Source: Tetrapyrgos nigripes | Lineage: Eukaryota > Basidiomycota > Agaricomycetes > Agaricales > Campanellaceae | DNA length: 64,000 bases | Assembly (NCBI GenBank): GCA_013368315.1 | Contig: JAACJM010000052.1 | Coordinates: 186,001-250,000, forward strand | Reading direction: 5' to 3' | Shown here: positions 60,219-64,000 of the stretch, piece by piece | Numbering within the stretch: position 1 is the first letter of the stretch | Layout: every line of letters starts with the position of its first letter | Notes under the pieces: generated by a model | Database searches by the model: none | Seen by the model: only the letters and a program-made list of their open reading frames with translations | What the model was told of the DNA's origin: nothing | Translations under genes and position numbers: made by a program

Positions 60219-61657
60219 ATGTCTTCCAAGGTAGGCGGAGAATATGGCAATGTACGCGCAAATATCGACGTCCACAAACTCGAAATCTACCTGAAATCAC
60301 ATCTTCCAAAACTAAAGCTACCGTTGGATGTAAAGCAGTTCAAGTTTGGACAGGTATGACTCCCTGCCCCGCATCAACTATCCTACTCACAGTCTGCAGT
60401 CCAATCCCACCTACTTTGTCACTGACAGCAACAACGTCCGCTATGTCCTTCGCAAGAAACCCGCAGGTGCTCTTCTCTCAAAGACAGCTCACCAAGTAGA
60501 ACGCGAATACACCATCCTTGCTGCTCTTCACAAACACAACTGCAACCCAAAGACGAAACCCGGTGACAGAGTACCCGTTCCGGAACCCTACCTTTTATGT
60601 GAAGACACCTCTGTCATCGGTACAGCTTTCTACGTCATGGAATTTCTCGAAGGACGTATATTCCAAGACGTACGCGTCCCAGAATTACAAGGCAATGACC
60701 GGGCAGAAGTATTCCTCGCTGCTGTCCAGGCTCTTACTGCCCTTTCTCGAGTAAACCCTTTCGACATTGGATTGGGTTCCTTCGGCCCCAACTCACCCTA
60801 CTTCCCTCGTCAACTCAAAGCATTCTCCAAAATCGCAGAAGCTCAATCTGTCACGACAGACGTGGACACAGGTGAACGAGTCATGCAGATTCCTTATTAT
60901 GACGAGATGCGTACGTGGTATGCGACTCATCTACCCGACGAGAACAAGTATGGAGGATTGAGGATTGTTCATGGGGATTATAAACTCGATAATATGATCT
61001 TTCATCCAACGGAGAATAGGGTGATTGGGATTTTGGATTGGGAGTTGTGTACGTTGGGAAGTCCGGTGAGCTACCTTTAGCTTGTTTATTTGTTGCTTTT
61101 GTCTGATCAGTCTCTGGGTTTCACCGATTAGTTGGCAGACTTTGCAAACTTGACTCAACCTTGGTCTATCGACCCCGCCAATCCCCTGCTAGCGAACGAT
61201 ACTTTATACGGATCAAGTTATCGTGCGTTTAAGAATCAACCCCCGGGTCCAGAGGTACCCGTTACTCTCGATGTACTGGAAACAGAGTATTGCAGGAGGA
61301 TGGGGTACGAATATCCTATCAAGGATATGGGCTTCGTGAGGAGTTGGATGTTGTTTAGGGTGAGTATGAGCCAGACTAGACTTGGATGTTGCTTTTTCTT
61401 CTCTTCTATTACTTCTTTGTCTTCGTACATTTTCGTCTCCTTTCCTTCATCTTAACTCACACTCACCCTTCCGCACCCAGGGCTCAATAATTTTACAAGG
61501 CATCGCCGCACGCGCCGCTCGACGTCAAGCATCATCAGAGAATCCAGGTCACTACGTGAGTGGTGTGGAGACGTTGGGCAAGCTGGCTAGGGATATTGCT
61601 TTGTCTGAAGGTGGAAACAACAGAAATGGAGGTGGAGAGGCTAGAGCTAAATTGTAG
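60219..61657 (+). CDS. ACAD10/11-type phosphotransferase (APH kinase fold)
   Basis: Exons 60219-60353, 60400-61065, 61132-61359 and 61481-61657 total 1206 nt, or 401 aa. The fold's motifs are clear: KQFKFGQSNPTYFVTD, VLRKKPAGALLSKTAHQVEREY (ATP lysine and glutamate region), FYVMEFLEGRIFQDV, the Brenner motif IVHGDYKLDNMIFHP and the metal motif GILDWEL. After these come the ACAD10-like ending AFILARAAA-type helix (IILQGIAARAARRQAS). Human ACAD10/11 kinase domains phosphorylate 4-hydroxyacids on the way to beta-oxidation; this fungal protein has the kinase part only. A different small substrate is possible. All catalytic residues are present. Confidence 0.88.
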
Positions 61658-61838
61658 CACAGTGACTGAGCATAAGTGACAGAACTACTCTCTCTCTCTT
61701 GCTTCTACTCTCTCATTGTATCATGCTGTGATATATGTTGTGTATCCTTACCGTGAATTCCTGATGCCAGTGCCTTTACCAAGCGTTGTCCGGACAAAGA
61801 TTCTGGCCAGATTCTCGCTACAAAACCCCTAAGCATCG

Positions 61839-61939
61839 CTTCCTTAGCTCAGTCGGTAGAGCGCGAGTCTCATAAGTCACATGAGGATGTCTTGGCATCT
61901 GCAATCTCGAGGTCGCAAGTTCGAGCCTTGCAGGGAGCA
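61839..61939 (+). tRNA. tRNA-Met (CAU), elongator type, with intron
   Basis: The acceptor stem GCTTCCT pairs with AGGGAGC, the D arm is GCTC...GAGC, and the T arm is GCAAG-TTCGAGC-CTTGC. The anticodon loop reads CTCATAA with CAT at 61871-61873. A 29-nt intron (about 61875-61903) interrupts the loop one base after the anticodon. The T-T opposition at the loop end of the anticodon stem is also known in yeast elongator tRNA-Met. No CCA is encoded, as expected. Confidence 0.93.
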
Positions 61940-61959
61940 CTAGTAGGTTGTATTCATGA

Positions 61960-61975
61960 TTTTTTTTTTTTTTTT
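61960..61975 (+). terminator. RNA polymerase III terminator of tRNA-Met
   Basis: A run of 16 T residues starts 21 nt after the tRNA discriminator base, the usual Pol III stop signal. Confidence 0.8.
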
Positions 61976-62062
61976 CTTTCACGCTCCAAACACATTTCTT
62001 CTAATAAGTAGATGTTCTACAATTTGTTCTTCAAAAACTACATAGTCTTCTGTACGACAAGG

Positions 62063-62694
62063 TTACTTTTGTGCTGAACTAACATAACAATAGTCTAAGT
62101 CTGACTGGTGTTTGCATATAAACACTCCGTCTTCAATTCCTAGCTCTGTGTAACCTGCTTTGAGCTTTTTGGGTGGATCTATGATGGCATTGGGTTTGGT
62201 TATCAGTACCCATGTCCCGTTAGTACAGAGTTCCAGAATCCATGGCAAGTCAGTACCGCAACAGTCACTCACTGGCAGTCAGCATGAACAAAACAGATGC
62301 TTCAAGCCTTGGTACTCATCCCTCCGGAATGTATCCCCAAACTATGCTCTGCCTTGTTGTCCTTGAACAGCAGTGCACTGTCTTTCAGCGAGCAATAACT
62401 TGTTGGAGACATGTACCGTCGAGGCATACTATATATGCACTGGAAGGTAATCCTTTGAAAAACCCAGCCATTTAAGTAAGTAATGGTGAAACATCACTCA
62501 CTGAAGATAGGATCAAAGAGAATGCGAGCACCATGACTCGGAACTCCACAGGCACTTCCCTCTGCAGAAGTCCTAGCAGGAAACTCCACAGAAAATGGCG
62601 CATGACCCAGCCAAGTTGCTTTTACCTTTTGTGCATCGTCGCCTTCATGGTTCCACGTTGGCTTTCGTGAGGGGAAGAGAGAGGGAACATTCAT
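62063..62694 (-). pseudogene. truncated NAPE-PLD-like gene
   Basis: Two ends of the family remain: RKPTWNHEGDDAQKVKATWLGH...RILFDPIFS at the left of the protein, and PRRYMSPTSYCSLKDSALLFKDNKAEHS followed by KPNAIIDPPKKLKAGYTELGIEDG at the right. The middle is deleted, including the zinc motif HNHYDHLD and the AGDTGY segment. Frame changes separate the pieces. The intact gene is at 39053-40578. Confidence 0.88.
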
Positions 62695-63015
62695 CTAGTG
62701 GTTGTTATGTATATAAATACTGATTCCCTAAATTTCAAATAAATGCTTCAAACATCCTGAACTGACTGCTGGAAGTACAAAAAGAGGACATAAAAGAACT
62801 GTCGTTTATCCCTCCCTAATCGTGTCGACACTGCCTTGATACTTGATTGGACAAAGAGCATTCTGGGTCTGGCTTCATGTTTCCTGGAAGAAGATTCAGT
62901 AGTTGGTTTGAGTGATGAAGGAAGGTGAATAACCTGCTTCAAACTTAGCTCAGGAATCTTCCAATTTTCTGATATGATTGTCCTGCATGATTACTGTTGT
63001 CGTGTGGATCTGATT
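62695..63015. other. intergenic
   Basis: 321 bp between two pseudogenes with no supported feature. Confidence 0.35.
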
Positions 63016-64000
63016 CTATGTAATACATAGTTGTCCATCTGTTCCATCTACTGGACCATCTGCCATGGTCAGTTTACCCCCATTGTCTTCACGCAGTTCT
63101 GACAACACTAGATGACACCTCTCAAGTAAACTCTGTTCTCCTTTTGCGATATCCAATGAATAAGGATCTGGGCCCTCTTCATGATTCTTTCCTAGCGTAT
63201 CTGAAAGGACTGTAGCGCATTTTGGACTAGTGATCCACTCCCACTCCCACTCCCACTTATTGGAGGCTGGCTCCCAACTAAAGACTTTGAAGGGAACAAT
63301 AATGCTCTTGAGTTCCTGATACCAACTCCATCTTCTGTCTTCACCATCTTGAGTTTTCCAAGAGTGGACGCGATCAGAAACACTTTGTGCTAAACGCAGT
63401 TGACTGGTTTCATCCACTGCTCCCGTCAGAATCCGGACAAGGTTGCTACACGGTGAACAATAGATGAACTCTAGTCGTGGAAGTGGGATGTGTTCCCGTG
63501 ATGGGATAATTACTTGTGCTATCATGGTGATTATAAGGGAGCTGTGATATGACTCTATTGGAGACAAGAAGGGGAATTTCCCAGGGAGATAGTCTTCTAG
63601 AATATGACGTTCTGCTTGGTCCAAAACTGGCTGACAAGTAGGGTGTGGGAACACTGCGTGCACATCAAGATATGATGAGCGTTTTATCCTGAAGATGTCC
63701 TGAAGATACTACAAAGCGCTGAGGATATCTTGATAGATCAGAGCATCTTCAAGATATCTTCAGAATACACCACTGATTATATTTTCATCTGCACCCAGTG
63801 GAACGTGGAGGAGAAAGGACGAGAAGCTCCAACAATCCGATCAAATAGGATGAGAGACATAATGTCTCTGGTCAAGAGATAATGCTCATGATTCTGAATG
63901 GGCAAGTGTGAATGTCGTAGGGCTTCCCAAAGAGACAGGAGAAAACTGGGGTCATCCCACAGGAAGTCAGAAGCCATGAGATAATTGCTTGTCAACAAAA
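63016..64000 (-). pseudogene. C-terminal part of a DUF6535-like gene, split by an insertion; continues beyond the window
   Basis: The reading matches the last 290 residues of the intact protein at 42633-45847: SLWEALRHSHLPIQNHE, LDQAERHILEDYLPGKFP, YHSSLIITMIA, LRLAQSVSDRVHSWK and WITSPKCATVLSDTL. A 126-bp insert at 63664-63789 brings in a stop; without it the frame runs through (FHWVHAVFPHP). The rest of the coding sequence before the insert is open to the window edge, so the lesion looks recent. The membrane head lies outside the window. Confidence 0.75.
63664..63789. mobile_element. 126-bp insertion with 5-bp direct repeats, MITE-like
   Basis: The insert is bordered by TGCAC at 63659-63663 and at 63790-63794, as a target-site duplication would be. 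It is AT-rich and full of short GATATCTT/AAGATATC elements. Terminal inverted repeats are weak, so the class is not settled. Confidence 0.5.

Overview
This is nuclear DNA of a filamentous basidiomycete, most likely an agaricomycete. Genes are broken by many short introns (about 48-65 nt, GT-AG with a few GC-AG). They encode families typical of mushrooms: DUF6535 membrane proteins, fungal AAA ATPases, TPR-CHAT proteins, HET-domain proteins, F-box/LRR proteins and a QDE-2-type Argonaute. The species cannot be named from the sequence. I reconstructed exon structures by eye from splice consensus, reading-frame continuity and family motifs. Where exon lengths summed to a multiple of three, the model is given with confidence.

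Layout. 1-16 kb: the 5' part of a RecB-like nuclease/helicase (-), a secreted LysM protein (+), a HET-domain protein (+), the cyclosome scaffold APC1 (-, 6 exons, 1931 aa) and an 18-exon flavocytochrome b2 (+). 16-31 kb: an accessory island. It holds a degenerate 3-hydroxyisobutyrate-dehydrogenase-like gene, an unknown gene, two head-to-head AAA ATPases with matching introns and putative C-terminal membrane anchors, and a large TPR-CHAT protein. It also holds a second, decayed copy of the first part of the island (28.3-30.5 kb). 31-39 kb: an unknown disordered protein, an Egh16-like secreted protein, and a graveyard of tandem F-box relics plus a CHAT tail relic. 39-48 kb: a NAPE-PLD-like metallo-hydrolase (-), an intact HIBADH-like paralogue (-), a DUF6535 membrane protein (+) and a PalI/Rim9-type membrane protein (-). 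48-62 kb: mostly housekeeping genes, namely NADH pyrophosphatase (+), a 26-exon Argonaute (-, 888 aa, complete catalytic tetrad), an F-box protein (+), an ARMC8/GID5-like armadillo protein (-), an ACAD10-type phosphotransferase (+) and an intron-containing tRNA-Met. 62-64 kb: decayed copies of the NAPE-PLD and DUF6535 genes; the second is split by a 126-bp insertion.

How it fits together. The stable genes cover the cell cycle (APC1), a candidate GID ligase subunit, RNA silencing (Argonaute), lactate oxidation and NAD(H) turnover. The variable genes (HET, AAA pair, CHAT, F-box, DUF6535, NAPE-PLD) lie in blocks that have been copied and eroded, as expected for fast-evolving self/non-self or cell-death repertoires. 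The AAA-CHAT island is the best candidate for an undescribed system. The clearest molecular oddities are microexons (3, 9, 15 and 17 nt), two of which encode metal- or heme-ligand motifs.
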